This document shows, piece after piece, positions 20,059 to 32,583 of a stretch of 64,000 bases of DNA. The stretch comes from Bacteriovorax stolpii (GTDB lineage: Bacteria; Bdellovibrionota; Bacteriovoracia; Bacteriovoracales; Bacteriovoracaceae): NCBI GenBank assembly GCA_945905815.1, contig CAMDQH010000006.1, forward strand, positions 1-64,000, written 5' to 3'. Every line of letters begins with the position of its first letter. Position 1 is the first letter of the stretch. Made by a program: the position numbers and the translations under genes. Below the pieces are notes generated by a model. That model searched no databases and was not told where the DNA came from. It was given only the letters and a program-made list of their open reading frames with translations.

Positions 20059-21015
20059 ATGAAAATCTATGTCACACAAGGACATCAAGAAGGTATCGGT
20101 CTAGAGGTCTTCTTTAAAACTTGTTTGTTTCTTAGTGATCAAGAGCTCAATTCTATAAATCTTTTAGCATACAAAAAAAGTGTAACGGAAACTCTCATAT
20201 CTATGCGTTTACCTTTTGCCTTGTTTGCTGATTACGTTCAATTAAATCACTCAAAAATTCCAGTAACCTGGCTAGAAAATACGAATCATTCTGAAAGTTT
20301 TACTTCGTTAGAACTGGGGATGCGCTTGGCCGAAAGTGGAGGGATTCTTTATACACTGCCAACCTCCAAAGACCAGTTCCCAGGTTTTTCAGGACACACA
20401 GAGTACTTCCGTCACTTCTACAGAAAACCTGAGTTGGGAATGTTTTTTGCCGCTCCAGGAATGCAAATGCTTCTGATTACTGATCATGTTCCGATTTCTG
20501 AACTGGCCAAAGTTATAACTGAAAAAAGAATTTTAGACAGTCTCATTAATGCACATGATACTTTAGCAACTTGGAATTGGCCGACTAGAAAATTTCTTGT
20601 TTCTGGATTAAATCCACATGCTGGTGAGGCCGGACTTATTGGGTCGGAAGATGATCGAGTGAGCTCAGCAGTTAAACATATTCAAGACAAATTTAATATT
20701 GATATTGCGGGGCCTTTCCCTGGTGATACAATGTTAAACGAAAGAAAATCACCCGAGGATGTTTTAGTTTATTTATTTCACGATCAAGGCCTAAGTCTAT
20801 TTAAAGGACTTCAGGGATTTATCGGATCTAATATCACTCTTGGTTTACCATATCCGCGGTTCAGTCCAGATCATGGAACTTCATTTCAACTTTTTGGAAA
20901 AAATGAAGCAGATTATCGCGGTTGCCAGTTTTCTCTCAACCAGGCGATCTTACAACTCAAGAGGTTGATTCATGGACAAAATTCGAGTCACCAAGGCCAA
21001 AGTACACAATCTTAA
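20059..21015 (+). CDS. pdxA: PdxA-family protein (4-hydroxythreonine-4-phosphate dehydrogenase-like), divergent
   Basis: VSGLNPHAGEAGLIGSEDD, AGPFPGDTML, FHDQGLSLFK, PRFSPDHGTSF; three metal-His contexts appear present. Confidence 0.75.
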   Translation: MKIYVTQGHQEGIGLEVFFKTCLFLSDQELNSINLLAYKKSVTETLISMRLPFALFADYVQLNHSKIPVTWLENTNHSESFTSLELGMRLAESGGILYTLPTSKDQFPGFSGHTEYFRHFYRKPELGMFFAAPGMQMLLITDHVPISELAKVITEKRILDSLINAHDTLATWNWPTRKFLVSGLNPHAGEAGLIGSEDDRVSSAVKHIQDKFNIDIAGPFPGDTMLNERKSPEDVLVYLFHDQGLSLFKGLQGFIGSNITLGLPYPRFSPDHGTSFQLFGKNEADYRGCQFSLNQAILQLKRLIHGQNSSHQGQSTQS

Positions 21016-23779
21016 AAGTATTGATGTATCAATTCCAAGGCATTCATTAACAGTAATAACTGGGCCTTCTGGATCTGGAAAATCTTCGCTCGCATTTGAT
21101 ACAATCTATGCTGAAGGTCAGAGAAGATACATGGAATCTCTCTCTAGTTACGCTAGACAATTTATAGGGCAAATTGAAGCCCCAGAAGTTGAAAGCATCA
21201 CCGGACTTTCTCCTGCAATTGCCATAGACCAAAAATCAACTACTAAAAACCCTCGATCAACAGTGGGAACAATAACTGAAATATATGATTATTTACGCTT
21301 GCTCTACGCCAGACTAGGCGATGCCCATTGCCCTGAAACAGGCGAAAAAGTTGCCAAACAATCACCACAACAAATTGTTGAGCAAATATTGAAATTTAAA
21401 ACCGGCATAAAGCTGCAGTTACTTTCACCTGTGATTCGAAACAAAAAAGGTGAACACAAAGAAGACCTCGGTAAGTTTTTAAGTATGGGTTTTTCAAAAA
21501 TTAGGCTAAATGGTGAGATTTTTAATCTTGATGACCAAGTTGTTATACAAAAAACTAAATTTAATAACATTGATATTGTTGTCGATCGTTTAGTCATGAA
21601 AGATGGAATTCAAACCAGACTCACTGATTCGGTAGAACATGCCTTGAAATTATCAGATGGGTATCTGGTGGTTCTAGCCGACGATAAAGAGCATTTTTAC
21701 AGCGAAAAAAATTATTCTTTTAAATCCGGCAAGAGTTATCCTGATCTTGAACCAAGATTATTCTCCTTCAATTCCCCACTTGGTGCCTGTCCAATTTGTA
21801 ATGGTTTAGGTATTTCTAAAACTTTCGACCTTGATAGCCTTTTACTTGATGAGACAATGAGCTTGGAAGATGGAGCAATTCCTATTCTAAAAAAGAACTC
21901 ATTTCTTATGCAAATGGTAAGGTCAGTTGCAGCTGCTGAGAAAGTTGATATTGAAAAGCCCTTTAATAAGCTCACTGAAAAATTTCTGCAACTTCTCTAT
22001 TACGGTAATGGTGAAAAAATTTATAATTATAAATTTGAATCTGAGAATTCATCTTGGAATTTCAAGAAAGAATTTCCTGGCATCATGGCATGGTTAGAAA
22101 AGAAGCATAAGGAATCTGAATCCGAAAAAACCAGGCTAGACTTAGAAGAATACATGATCATAAAGAAATGTCCTGGATGCAAAGGGAAAAAATTAAACCC
22201 GTTTGCTCTTGCAGCTACTCTTAATAATCAGTCAATTATTGATGTATGTGATCTCTCTATCAATGAAGCCGCTGAATTTTTCGAAAAACTTGAATTTTCT
22301 GGCAATCAGGCAATCATTGCTCAAAAAGTTTTAAAAGAAATTAAAGACCGGTTAAAATTTCTTTTAAACGTGGGCCTTAACTATTTAACTTTGAACAGGG
22401 ATGCAATGTCACTATCGGGGGGTGAATCTCAGAGGATTCGTCTCGCTACACAAATTGGGTCAGCTCTTTCTGGAGTATTATACGTTTTAGATGAGCCTAG
22501 TATTGGTCTTCATCAGAGAGATAATGAAAAACTGATCCAAACATTAATTAATCTAAGAGATATTGGGAATACTGTCTTGGTTGTTGAACACGATGAAGAA
22601 ACAATGCTTGCTTCAGACTATTTAATTGATATGGGTCCTCATGCTGGGCTTCATGGTGGAGAGGTTGTAGCGGCTGGAACTCCAGAAGAAGTCATGAAGA
22701 ATACAAAATCACTCACAGGAAAATATCTTTCTGGTATTAACAAAATCCATATTCCAACAGAGAGAAGAAAACTTTCTAATAAAATTATTTTAAACAAGGC
22801 ACGTGAAAATAATTTGAATGATGTTACGTTGCATCTCCCGCTAGGAGGACTCACTTGTATTACAGGTGTTTCTGGTTCTGGGAAATCTACACTGGTACAC
22901 AAAGTATTAATTCCGGCCGTGAAAAACTATCTTTCCCGTGGCAGAAGAGGAAGTTCGGCCAATTACCAATCTGTTACAGGTGTAGATAAAATTCAAGGAG
23001 TCATTGAGTTAGATCAATCTCCCATAGGAAGAACCCCGCATTCTAATCCTGCAACGTATACAGGGCTTTTTGACGACATCCGAAATATCTATTCAATGAC
23101 TAATGAATCTAAAATTCGTGGTTATAAATCTGGACGGTTTTCCTTTAACGTAAAAGGTGGGCGCTGCGAGAGCTGCGAGGGCAATGGATTATTAAAAATT
23201 GAAATGCACTTTCTGCCTGATGTTTATGTCACTTGTTCTGAGTGTCGCGGGTCCCGTTATAACAACGAAACCTTATCCATACTTTATCGAGGTAAAAATA
23301 TTGCTGATGTTTTAGCAATGAGTATTGAGGAAGCTGGCCCATTTTTCGAGAATCACCCGAAAGTTAACCGTGCCCTAAGAGTTATGAATGAGGTTGGTCT
23401 TGGTTATATAAAACTAGGTCAGCCTGCAACCACCTTGTCTGGTGGAGAAGCACAGAGATTAAAGCTTTCTCGTGAGCTTGCGAAATCAACAAAAGGTGCA
23501 ACACTTTACGTTCTTGATGAGCCTACAACTGGTCTTCACTTTGAAGATATTAACATCCTACTTAAATCACTTAATAAACTAGTTGATCAGGGACATTCGC
23601 TTTTAATTATTGAGCATAATCTTGATGTAATTAAAACTGCTGACTGGGTCATTGATCTGGGTCCAGATGGTGGTAAATTTGGCGGGCAAATTGTTGCTGA
23701 AGGCACACCGGAGACTGTGGCCAAGGTCAAAGGCTCATACACGGGTCATTACTTAGCGAAGGCATTGAAACAAAAATAA
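20972..23779 (+). CDS. uvrA: Excinuclease ABC subunit A
   Basis: Two ABC modules GPSGSGKSSLAFDTIYAEGQRRYMESLS and GVSGSGKSTL; zinc-binding CPGCKGKKLN and CESCEGNGLLKIEMHFLPDVYVTC. Confidence 0.97.
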   Translation: MDKIRVTKAKVHNLKSIDVSIPRHSLTVITGPSGSGKSSLAFDTIYAEGQRRYMESLSSYARQFIGQIEAPEVESITGLSPAIAIDQKSTTKNPRSTVGTITEIYDYLRLLYARLGDAHCPETGEKVAKQSPQQIVEQILKFKTGIKLQLLSPVIRNKKGEHKEDLGKFLSMGFSKIRLNGEIFNLDDQVVIQKTKFNNIDIVVDRLVMKDGIQTRLTDSVEHALKLSDGYLVVLADDKEHFYSEKNYSFKSGKSYPDLEPRLFSFNSPLGACPICNGLGISKTFDLDSLLLDETMSLEDGAIPILKKNSFLMQMVRSVAAAEKVDIEKPFNKLTEKFLQLLYYGNGEKIYNYKFESENSSWNFKKEFPGIMAWLEKKHKESESEKTRLDLEEYMIIKKCPGCKGKKLNPFALAATLNNQSIIDVCDLSINEAAEFFEKLEFSGNQAIIAQKVLKEIKDRLKFLLNVGLNYLTLNRDAMSLSGGESQRIRLATQIGSALSGVLYVLDEPSIGLHQRDNEKLIQTLINLRDIGNTVLVVEHDEETMLASDYLIDMGPHAGLHGGEVVAAGTPEEVMKNTKSLTGKYLSGINKIHIPTERRKLSNKIILNKARENNLNDVTLHLPLGGLTCITGVSGSGKSTLVHKVLIPAVKNYLSRGRRGSSANYQSVTGVDKIQGVIELDQSPIGRTPHSNPATYTGLFDDIRNIYSMTNESKIRGYKSGRFSFNVKGGRCESCEGNGLLKIEMHFLPDVYVTCSECRGSRYNNETLSILYRGKNIADVLAMSIEEAGPFFENHPKVNRALRVMNEVGLGYIKLGQPATTLSGGEAQRLKLSRELAKSTKGATLYVLDEPTTGLHFEDINILLKSLNKLVDQGHSLLIIEHNLDVIKTADWVIDLGPDGGKFGGQIVAEGTPETVAKVKGSYTGHYLAKALKQK

Positions 23780-24020
23780 TTAATTGTTCGCTGACAACTG
23801 AGGATAATTATTTTCAGTCATTTCAATAATTTCCAATTGCCCAAACAAGTCCGAAATACACATTTCTGTTTATCAAACAGAAATGTGTAGAGGACGCTAC
23901 AACTCTGAACCAGTTAGTGGACCTCCATGTCTTAAATGAAACAGGGGATTTCCACAAATTAGGTGGAAGACATGGATTTGGGCAATTGGAAATTATCCTC
24001 AGTTTTCTGCGAACAATTAA
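23780..24020. repeat. 241-bp nested inverted-repeat element (MITE-like or structured RNA)
   Basis: Outer arms 23780-23809 and 23991-24020 pair with 2 mismatches; inner arms 23832-23845/23977-23990; hairpins 23857-23889 and 23924-23976; AATAA at 23775-23779 and 24021-24025. Confidence 0.75.
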
Positions 24021-24030
24021 AATAATTCAT

Positions 24031-24057
24031 AAAAAAAGGCCCTCTTTCGAGGGCCTT
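24031..24057 (-). terminator. Terminator of the atpB-atpE operon
   Basis: Minus strand AAGGCCCTC-GAAA-GAGGGCCTT followed by a T run. Confidence 0.9.
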
Positions 24058-24084
24058 CCATTTCTAGATTTTAAAATTCTAAAA

Positions 24085-24339
24085 TTAAGCAGCAAATTTC
24101 TGAAGGATAAGGAATGCAATACCAAATCCGAAAAGAACTAGAGACTCGATTAGTGCTAGTGCAAGAATCATTGGAGTCTGAAGTTTATCAGCAGCAGCTG
24201 GGTTACGAGCGATACCTTCAAGAGCTACAGAAGCAGCTTTACCTTGAGCCATTGTTCCACCGAATACTGCAGCAGCAAATGCGATTGAAGCAGAAAGTAC
24301 TACCCATGAGTTAACAGCCATTACACCAGAATTTTCCAT
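24085..24339 (-). CDS. atpE: F0F1 ATP synthase subunit c
   Basis: Two TM hairpin with ALEGIARNPAAADKLQTPMILALALIESLVLFGF. Confidence 0.93.
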   Translation of the reverse strand: MENSGVMAVNSWVVLSASIAFAAAVFGGTMAQGKAASVALEGIARNPAAADKLQTPMILALALIESLVLFGFGIAFLILQKFAA

Positions 24340-24371
24340 TTTGTTTTCCTTTGAGAAAAAATTAGATCCTG

Positions 24372-25142
24372 TTAGTGGTGCGCCTCGTGCTCATCATGAT
24401 CGTGATGTGCAGTCGCCATACCAATATAGATCATTGTTAAAAGAGTAAATACGAACGCCTGAAGAAAACCAACAAAAATTCCCATCGCGTAAAATGGAAT
24501 CGGAACGATGTAAGGAACTAGTTCCGAAAAAATACCCAAGATTAGATGATCTCCATCCATGTTCCCACGTAATCGAAGGGCAAGTGAAAGAGGTCTAACT
24601 GAGATAGAAATTATTTCAATAGGAAAGATAAGAATAGCAAGTGCCGGCATAGGCCCTGCAAAATGCTTCATGTAATTAATAAATCCAACAGCTCTGATTC
24701 CTTGGAAGTTAAAATAAATAAATGTGAAGATACCAAGAGCAAGAGTTGTATTTAAATTTTGGTTCGGAGACATTGAGCCAGGAAATACACCCATAACGTT
24801 AGTAATTAAAATGAAGCAAAAAACAAAAATAACATATGGGAAATAACGCTTAGTACTTTCTTCTCCCATAACCGATCTTGCAGTGTTCATCATCATTTGG
24901 GCCAGAGATTCTACAATATTACGAACAGATACTCCTTTATCAGGAATAACTACGTTTTTTACTGTTGATACTTTGGCACGGTAATAAACACCAACAGCTA
25001 AAAACACTAATGAACCAAAAATTAAAGCTAGTGTATGAGCTGGGATATGAAAAATATGTGAAGCGTTGGTAAAAAAGTTATACCCACCGCTTGCCCATAA
25101 AGAGCTACTGAATAATAGAACTAATAAACCCAAAAGTTTCAT
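24372..25142 (-). CDS. atpB: F0F1 ATP synthase subunit a
   Basis: LILIFPIEIISISVRPLSLALRLRGNMDGDHLILG; C-terminal His-rich tail. Confidence 0.95.
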   Translation of the reverse strand: MKLLGLLVLLFSSSLWASGGYNFFTNASHIFHIPAHTLALIFGSLVFLAVGVYYRAKVSTVKNVVIPDKGVSVRNIVESLAQMMMNTARSVMGEESTKRYFPYVIFVFCFILITNVMGVFPGSMSPNQNLNTTLALGIFTFIYFNFQGIRAVGFINYMKHFAGPMPALAILIFPIEIISISVRPLSLALRLRGNMDGDHLILGIFSELVPYIVPIPFYAMGIFVGFLQAFVFTLLTMIYIGMATAHHDHDEHEAHH

Positions 25143-25160
25143 GTTGGTCCCGGCAATATT

Positions 25161-25526
25161 TTAATAGTTGTTTTTAATACTAACGACTTGAATTATCAAT
25201 TGGAAAATCATCAAGATGAGTAGTTTTGGAATTAAATTAACGTTATAAAAATAGACTCCAAAAACAATAATTGCCAATAGCGTCATTTTTAAAAGAATAA
25301 GTAATAGCGCTTTTCTTAGAGATCGCTTCGCGTCAGAACTACTAAGAATCATAGATTGTGTAGCCGCAAAAATCATTTTAACCATGGTTGTGTGATTTAA
25401 AACCAATATGATTAAAGATCCAATCAATGCCAAACTATCCAAGGTAAGACCATTGCCAAGCCACAAAGCAGTCAATATGTTCAAGGACGAGATAAGATAG
25501 AATTTCTTAGTTATTTTTTTTTCCAT
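25161..25526 (-). CDS. Small membrane protein, AtpI-like position
   Basis: Four hydrophobic segments, upstream of atpB; start chosen at MEKKITKKF. Identity inferred mainly from position. Confidence 0.5.
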   Translation of the reverse strand: MEKKITKKFYLISSLNILTALWLGNGLTLDSLALIGSLIILVLNHTTMVKMIFAATQSMILSSSDAKRSLRKALLLILLKMTLLAIIVFGVYFYNVNLIPKLLILMIFQLIIQVVSIKNNY

Positions 25527-25699
25527 GAGACCTGTATCATTTTGATTAATATTACACATACGGCCAAGATTAAAATAATCTGGGCCCAACCCTGAGAAAC
25601 GTAACCAATCTTAACTAATTGCTGGAACGCAAAAAATATTCCCAATATAGTTGATGGTAGACCAAGTGCAAGTGCCAAAGCTTTTTGCCAGCTGTTCAT
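25511..25699 (-). CDS. AtpZ/AtpI-family small membrane protein
   Basis: 62 aa, two TM, at the head of the atpB-atpE operon. Confidence 0.55.
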   Translation of the reverse strand: MNSWQKALALALGLPSTILGIFFAFQQLVKIGYVSQGWAQIILILAVCVILIKMIQVSWKKK

Positions 25700-25736
25700 T
25701 TAGTCCCATTTCGTTATTTCAAATAAGATAAATAAA

Positions 25737-26561
25737 CTAGCGCTTTCTGGCAACTCTACGAGCATATAAAGATTTTAAACGCGCCCTTAGAACATCTGGA
25801 TTTGGATAAGTTGGCAGCAGCGAATAATAAATATTATAAGCTTCTTTAAGTTTTTCGTTAGATTCATAGGCATTTGCGATTAGGAATTTTACTTTTGTGA
25901 TCTGCTCTTTCCGACGTTCTCTTTTTAAATATTCAAGCCAATACTCCACTGCCTTGTCCCAGTTTTTATTATAAAACTCAATTAGCCCCATCTGGTTATA
26001 GGCTTCAACGTAGTAGGGGTTTGTAGGCTGACTAATAATCTGGTTAAAAATTTCACGGGCCTTATGGTATTTGGCCATTTCAAAATATGATTCTCCAACT
26101 CGAAGAAAATAATAATCGTAATTTTTGAGTCTTGGCTTCACATTCATCAATATCGTATATGCGCGTACGGCCTCGATAAAGTTTTTAGAAAAACTAAAAT
26201 TAATATCTGCAATCTTTTCGAGCGATTTAACCTGCCAAAGAGGGTCATCAACATTTTCAACAATGAATTGGTAGTACTTAAGTGCTTTTACCTGCTCATC
26301 CATATAAAGATAATAAATTTCAGCTAACTGATAGTTAATTTTTGTTTTTATTATTTTTGATGGATTCTTTTTAAGCACCCGCTCATAAAGCTCAACAGCC
26401 TTAGGGAATTTTTGCTGATCAACATATTTTTGGGCCGAGAGAATGTCTTGATTGAGTCCTGAGGTAAAGTCACATGAACTAAACCCCAGGATCACTATAA
26501 TAAAAAATAGCTTACTGAACAGGTGGTGTTTCAGAAGGTTCACCTTCATTGGTCTCTTCAT
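25737..26561 (-). CDS. TPR lipoprotein
   Basis: Lipobox-like LGFSSC after a hydrophobic segment; TPR-like repeats. Start uncertain (26561 or 26549) and lies inside the gyrA 3' end. Confidence 0.65.
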   Translation of the reverse strand: MKRPMKVNLLKHHLFSKLFFIIVILGFSSCDFTSGLNQDILSAQKYVDQQKFPKAVELYERVLKKNPSKIIKTKINYQLAEIYYLYMDEQVKALKYYQFIVENVDDPLWQVKSLEKIADINFSFSKNFIEAVRAYTILMNVKPRLKNYDYYFLRVGESYFEMAKYHKAREIFNQIISQPTNPYYVEAYNQMGLIEFYNKNWDKAVEYWLEYLKRERRKEQITKVKFLIANAYESNEKLKEAYNIYYSLLPTYPNPDVLRARLKSLYARRVARKR

Positions 26562-29001
26562 CTGGATCAATGATTTTCTCAATTGCGATAACTTTTTCAT
26601 CAGGCTTAACATTAATTAAACGAACACCTTGAGTGTTACGGCCCAGAAGTGAAATTCCAGAAATTTTCGTTCTGATCACTTGACCTTTATCCGTAATTAT
26701 CATGAGGTCGTCTTTATCCGTAACAGGAAGAATACACATGATCTCACCAGTTTTTTCAGTGAGTTTCATAGCAAGAATACCTTTACCACCACGTGACTGC
26801 TTACGATATTCTTCAGCAGATGAACGTTTACCGTATCCGCGAGAAGTGACTGTTAGTATTTCAGATTTATCGTCAATGACTTCCATTCCGATAACGACTT
26901 CGTCATCAGTGAGGCTCATTCCTTTTACACCCTGAGAAACACGACCTTGTGGACGACAATCATCTTCAAAGAATCTGATTGATTTACCACCAGAAGAAGC
27001 GAGGAGTACGTCTTTCTTACCATCAGTAATTCTAACAGAAAGAACAGAGTCCCCATCTACTATCTTGATGGCCTTTAATCCGTTTTGACGCATATTTTTA
27101 TATTCAGAGAGTTCAGATTTTTTCACTATTCCGTGCTTAGTAGCAAAAATCAAAAAGTGACCTTCAGCTTCTTTAGGAACAGTAATAATCTCTTGAACTT
27201 TTTCATCAGCAGGAACGTTAATAATGTTTACAACATTTCTTCCCTTGGCCGTTCTTAGACCTTCAGGAATCTGATAAACTTTGATCGAGAACACAGTTCC
27301 CTTATCAGTGAATATCATCAATGTATCGTGAGTATCGGCCGTGAAAATTGAAGTGTAGAAATCGTCATCTAGATCTGCGCCTTTAACACCTTTACCACCA
27401 CGTTTTTGTGAGCGGAAAGTGTCCATCGCCATACGCTTCAAGTAACCTTTCTGCGTAATTGTAACGATAACTTCTTCATTTTTAATCAGATCTTCCATCT
27501 GAATTTCATCGGCCTGAGCTATGATTTCAGTTCTACGCTCATCACCGTAGTTTTCGCGAATTTCTGTGAATTCACCCTGAATGATTGCCTTAATTTCTTC
27601 TTCAGAACCTAAGATGCTTTCTAAACGATGGATTTCTTTCATGATTAATTCGTAATCAGCAATAATCTTATCTCTTTCAAGACCAGTTAAACGCTGGAGA
27701 CGCATATCCAAGATCGCTTGAGCTTGAATAGTTGAAAGCGCATAAGCACTCATCAACTTTTCTTTTGCCTGAGCAGGACCTTCAGATTTCTTGATCATTT
27801 CAACAATTGCATCGATATTCTCAACGGCAACTTTTAGACCTTCTAAAATATGAGCGCGTTCTTTAGCTTTCTTTAATTCATAAGTTGTACGACGAATAAT
27901 AATTTCACGGCGGTGCTCAATAAAACACTCAAGCTGTTGCTTAAGGTCAAAAACTCTCGGCTGACCGTTATAAATCGAAAGGAAAATAATCCCGAACGAT
28001 ACTTGCATCTGAGTTTGTTTAAATAAACGATTCAGAATAACAGAACCTTGTTCACCGCGCTTAACATCAATAACAACACGAATACCTTCACGAGAAGATT
28101 CATCACGAATATCTGAAATACCTTCGATGGCTTTTTCAGTTACAAGTTCAGCGATTTTTTCAATCAAACGAGCTTTGTTAACTTGGTAAGGAAGCTCTGT
28201 AATAATAATTTTTTCACGGTCATTCTTGCCAACTTCAATGTCCGCTTTTGCACGAACTTGAATGACTCCTTTACCAGTGTGATAAGCCGACTGAATTCCA
28301 GCTGTACCTATAATCGATCCAGAAGTAGGGAAGTCAGGACCAGGAATTATTTTAATTAATTCATGAACTGTAATTAATGGGTTTGCAAGAACGGCCAACA
28401 ATGCATTCATTACTTCAGTTAAGTTATGAGGAGGAATATTGGTCGCCATACCTACAGCAATACCAGCAGATCCGTTAATTAAAAGATTTGGTATTTTAGT
28501 AGGAAGAACAGTTGGCTCTTGTAATGAACCGTCATAGTTGTCCTGCCAATCCACAGTTTCTTTATCAATATCACCCATCATATCATTGGTGAGTTTTTCC
28601 ATACGAACTTCGGTATATCGCATCGCCGCAGCGTTATCTCCGTCAATCGAACCGAAGTTCCCTTGACCGTCGATAATTGGGTATCTCATAGAAAAATCTT
28701 GAGCAAGTCGAACCATTGCTCCGTAAACAGCAGAGTCACCATGTGGGTGATACTTACCGATAACGTCACCAACAACACGTGCCGACTTTAAATATGGACG
28801 GTTGTGATAGTTGTTAAGCATGTGCATCGCAAACAACACACGTCTATGCACGGGTTTGAATCCGTCACGAACGTCCGGAAGTGCTCGGCCCACAATAACC
28901 GACATGGCATAATCCAAATAACAGCTCTTCATCTCATCTTGAATTAAAAGAGGAGTGATATTTCCGTGATTGTGATTAGCATTGTTGTTTTCATCGCTCA
29001 T
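26512..29001 (-). CDS. gyrA: DNA gyrase subunit A
   Basis: [26 protein letters not shown]; GyrA box QKRGGKG; C-terminal repeats. Confidence 0.97.
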   Translation of the reverse strand: MSDENNNANHNHGNITPLLIQDEMKSCYLDYAMSVIVGRALPDVRDGFKPVHRRVLFAMHMLNNYHNRPYLKSARVVGDVIGKYHPHGDSAVYGAMVRLAQDFSMRYPIIDGQGNFGSIDGDNAAAMRYTEVRMEKLTNDMMGDIDKETVDWQDNYDGSLQEPTVLPTKIPNLLINGSAGIAVGMATNIPPHNLTEVMNALLAVLANPLITVHELIKIIPGPDFPTSGSIIGTAGIQSAYHTGKGVIQVRAKADIEVGKNDREKIIITELPYQVNKARLIEKIAELVTEKAIEGISDIRDESSREGIRVVIDVKRGEQGSVILNRLFKQTQMQVSFGIIFLSIYNGQPRVFDLKQQLECFIEHRREIIIRRTTYELKKAKERAHILEGLKVAVENIDAIVEMIKKSEGPAQAKEKLMSAYALSTIQAQAILDMRLQRLTGLERDKIIADYELIMKEIHRLESILGSEEEIKAIIQGEFTEIRENYGDERRTEIIAQADEIQMEDLIKNEEVIVTITQKGYLKRMAMDTFRSQKRGGKGVKGADLDDDFYTSIFTADTHDTLMIFTDKGTVFSIKVYQIPEGLRTAKGRNVVNIINVPADEKVQEIITVPKEAEGHFLIFATKHGIVKKSELSEYKNMRQNGLKAIKIVDGDSVLSVRITDGKKDVLLASSGGKSIRFFEDDCRPQGRVSQGVKGMSLTDDEVVIGMEVIDDKSEILTVTSRGYGKRSSAEEYRKQSRGGKGILAMKLTEKTGEIMCILPVTDKDDLMIITDKGQVIRTKISGISLLGRNTQGVRLINVKPDEKVIAIEKIIDPDEETNEGEPSETPPVQ

Positions 29002-29018
29002 AAATCTGATCCTTCAAA

Positions 29019-31466
<2,448 letters not shown>

Positions 31467-31476
31467 TCAGAATCTC

Positions 31477-32577
31477 CTATTCGTGGTTAATGAGCGTTCC
31501 ATGTTCAATTAAAAACTTCTTTGAATTAGGTATTTTTTCTAACTCTTTCCCAAAATTCTCATTGGCAGTTGTAATCAATACTTGGAAGCTTTTAGTTTCC
31601 AAATATTGGATCAAATTTTTCCATCTCTGGCTATCCAATTCACCAGAAACGTCGTCAATAAGTACAATAGGATAAGAGGTAAATTTATACCTAAAAAGCT
31701 CAATATAGGCAAATATAAGGCTCAGAAAGGCCATTTTTTGCTGACCTAAAGAACAGAACTCAAACGCATTGAGTCCATCAAAGCTAAAAATGAAGTCATC
31801 GCGGTGTATCCCAACCTGAGTAATATGTGCTTTTATATCGTTTGGTTCCTGATGACGATAGAAGTCAAATACCTTTTTTTTATCCCAATGAACAAACATA
31901 CTATCTAGATCGAGTTGTAAGCGATGTTCTTCCGAAAATATGGCCTTAAATGTTGGAGTTATGTGCTGATTTAGTTCTTGTAAAAAGTCATAGCGTTTTT
32001 GGGTTAGAAAACTTGAATATTCTGCCACTTGCTCATCAATTGCCTGCAGTTGTGTAGAAGTATTTTTTCCTCCTATACCTAAAACTGAATTTCTAAATTT
32101 TATGGCCTTTTGAAAACGTCCAAGAACTTGCTTAAATTCCTTATTTATCAAAGATAAATGAGAGTCAAACCACTGGCGTCGAAAAGTAGAACTAGTATGA
32201 AATAAGTACGAATCAAAAGGATTAATAAAAACGGAAGTTGAAACTGTTTTTGATTTTTCAAAAGTATTATTCAAATAACGTTCTTCTAGTCCATCAGTCA
32301 TCCTCAGTGAGTAGGAGACTTGTTTATCATTACTTTCAAAAACTGACTGAAGAATCATCTCAGGACTGGCGCCTTCAATGTTAATCATTTGTGAATAACT
32401 CGTGTTTTTACGGAAAGATTTTTTATTAGTCAGTAGATAAATGGCTTCTAAAAGATTTGTTTTTCCATTTCCGTTTTGACCAAAGATACAATTTATTCCA
32501 GATGAAAAATCAAAAACGTCTTTATTAAGATTTCTAAAGTTTTGGACCTGTAATTTTTTAACCTTCCAACAATCCAT
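31477..32577 (-). CDS. recF: DNA replication/repair protein RecF
   Basis: FGQNGNGKTNLLEAIYLL; SLGQQKMAFLSLIFAYIELF; VLIDDVSGELD. Confidence 0.95.
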   Translation of the reverse strand: MDCWKVKKLQVQNFRNLNKDVFDFSSGINCIFGQNGNGKTNLLEAIYLLTNKKSFRKNTSYSQMINIEGASPEMILQSVFESNDKQVSYSLRMTDGLEERYLNNTFEKSKTVSTSVFINPFDSYLFHTSSTFRRQWFDSHLSLINKEFKQVLGRFQKAIKFRNSVLGIGGKNTSTQLQAIDEQVAEYSSFLTQKRYDFLQELNQHITPTFKAIFSEEHRLQLDLDSMFVHWDKKKVFDFYRHQEPNDIKAHITQVGIHRDDFIFSFDGLNAFEFCSLGQQKMAFLSLIFAYIELFRYKFTSYPIVLIDDVSGELDSQRWKNLIQYLETKSFQVLITTANENFGKELEKIPNSKKFLIEHGTLINHE

Positions 32578-32583
32578 CCACTA

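Noticed and set aside
23857-23889. 15-bp perfect hairpin read as a uvrA terminator
   Set aside because: No T run on either strand after the stem; treated as part of the larger inverted-repeat element.
23917-24141. 74-aa plus-strand ORF across the inverted-repeat element
   Set aside because: Runs through the hairpins and the atpE terminator into antisense atpE; better explained as spurious.
24114-24314. 66-aa ORF antisense to atpE
   Set aside because: Mirror frame of a conserved gene; no RBS or family.
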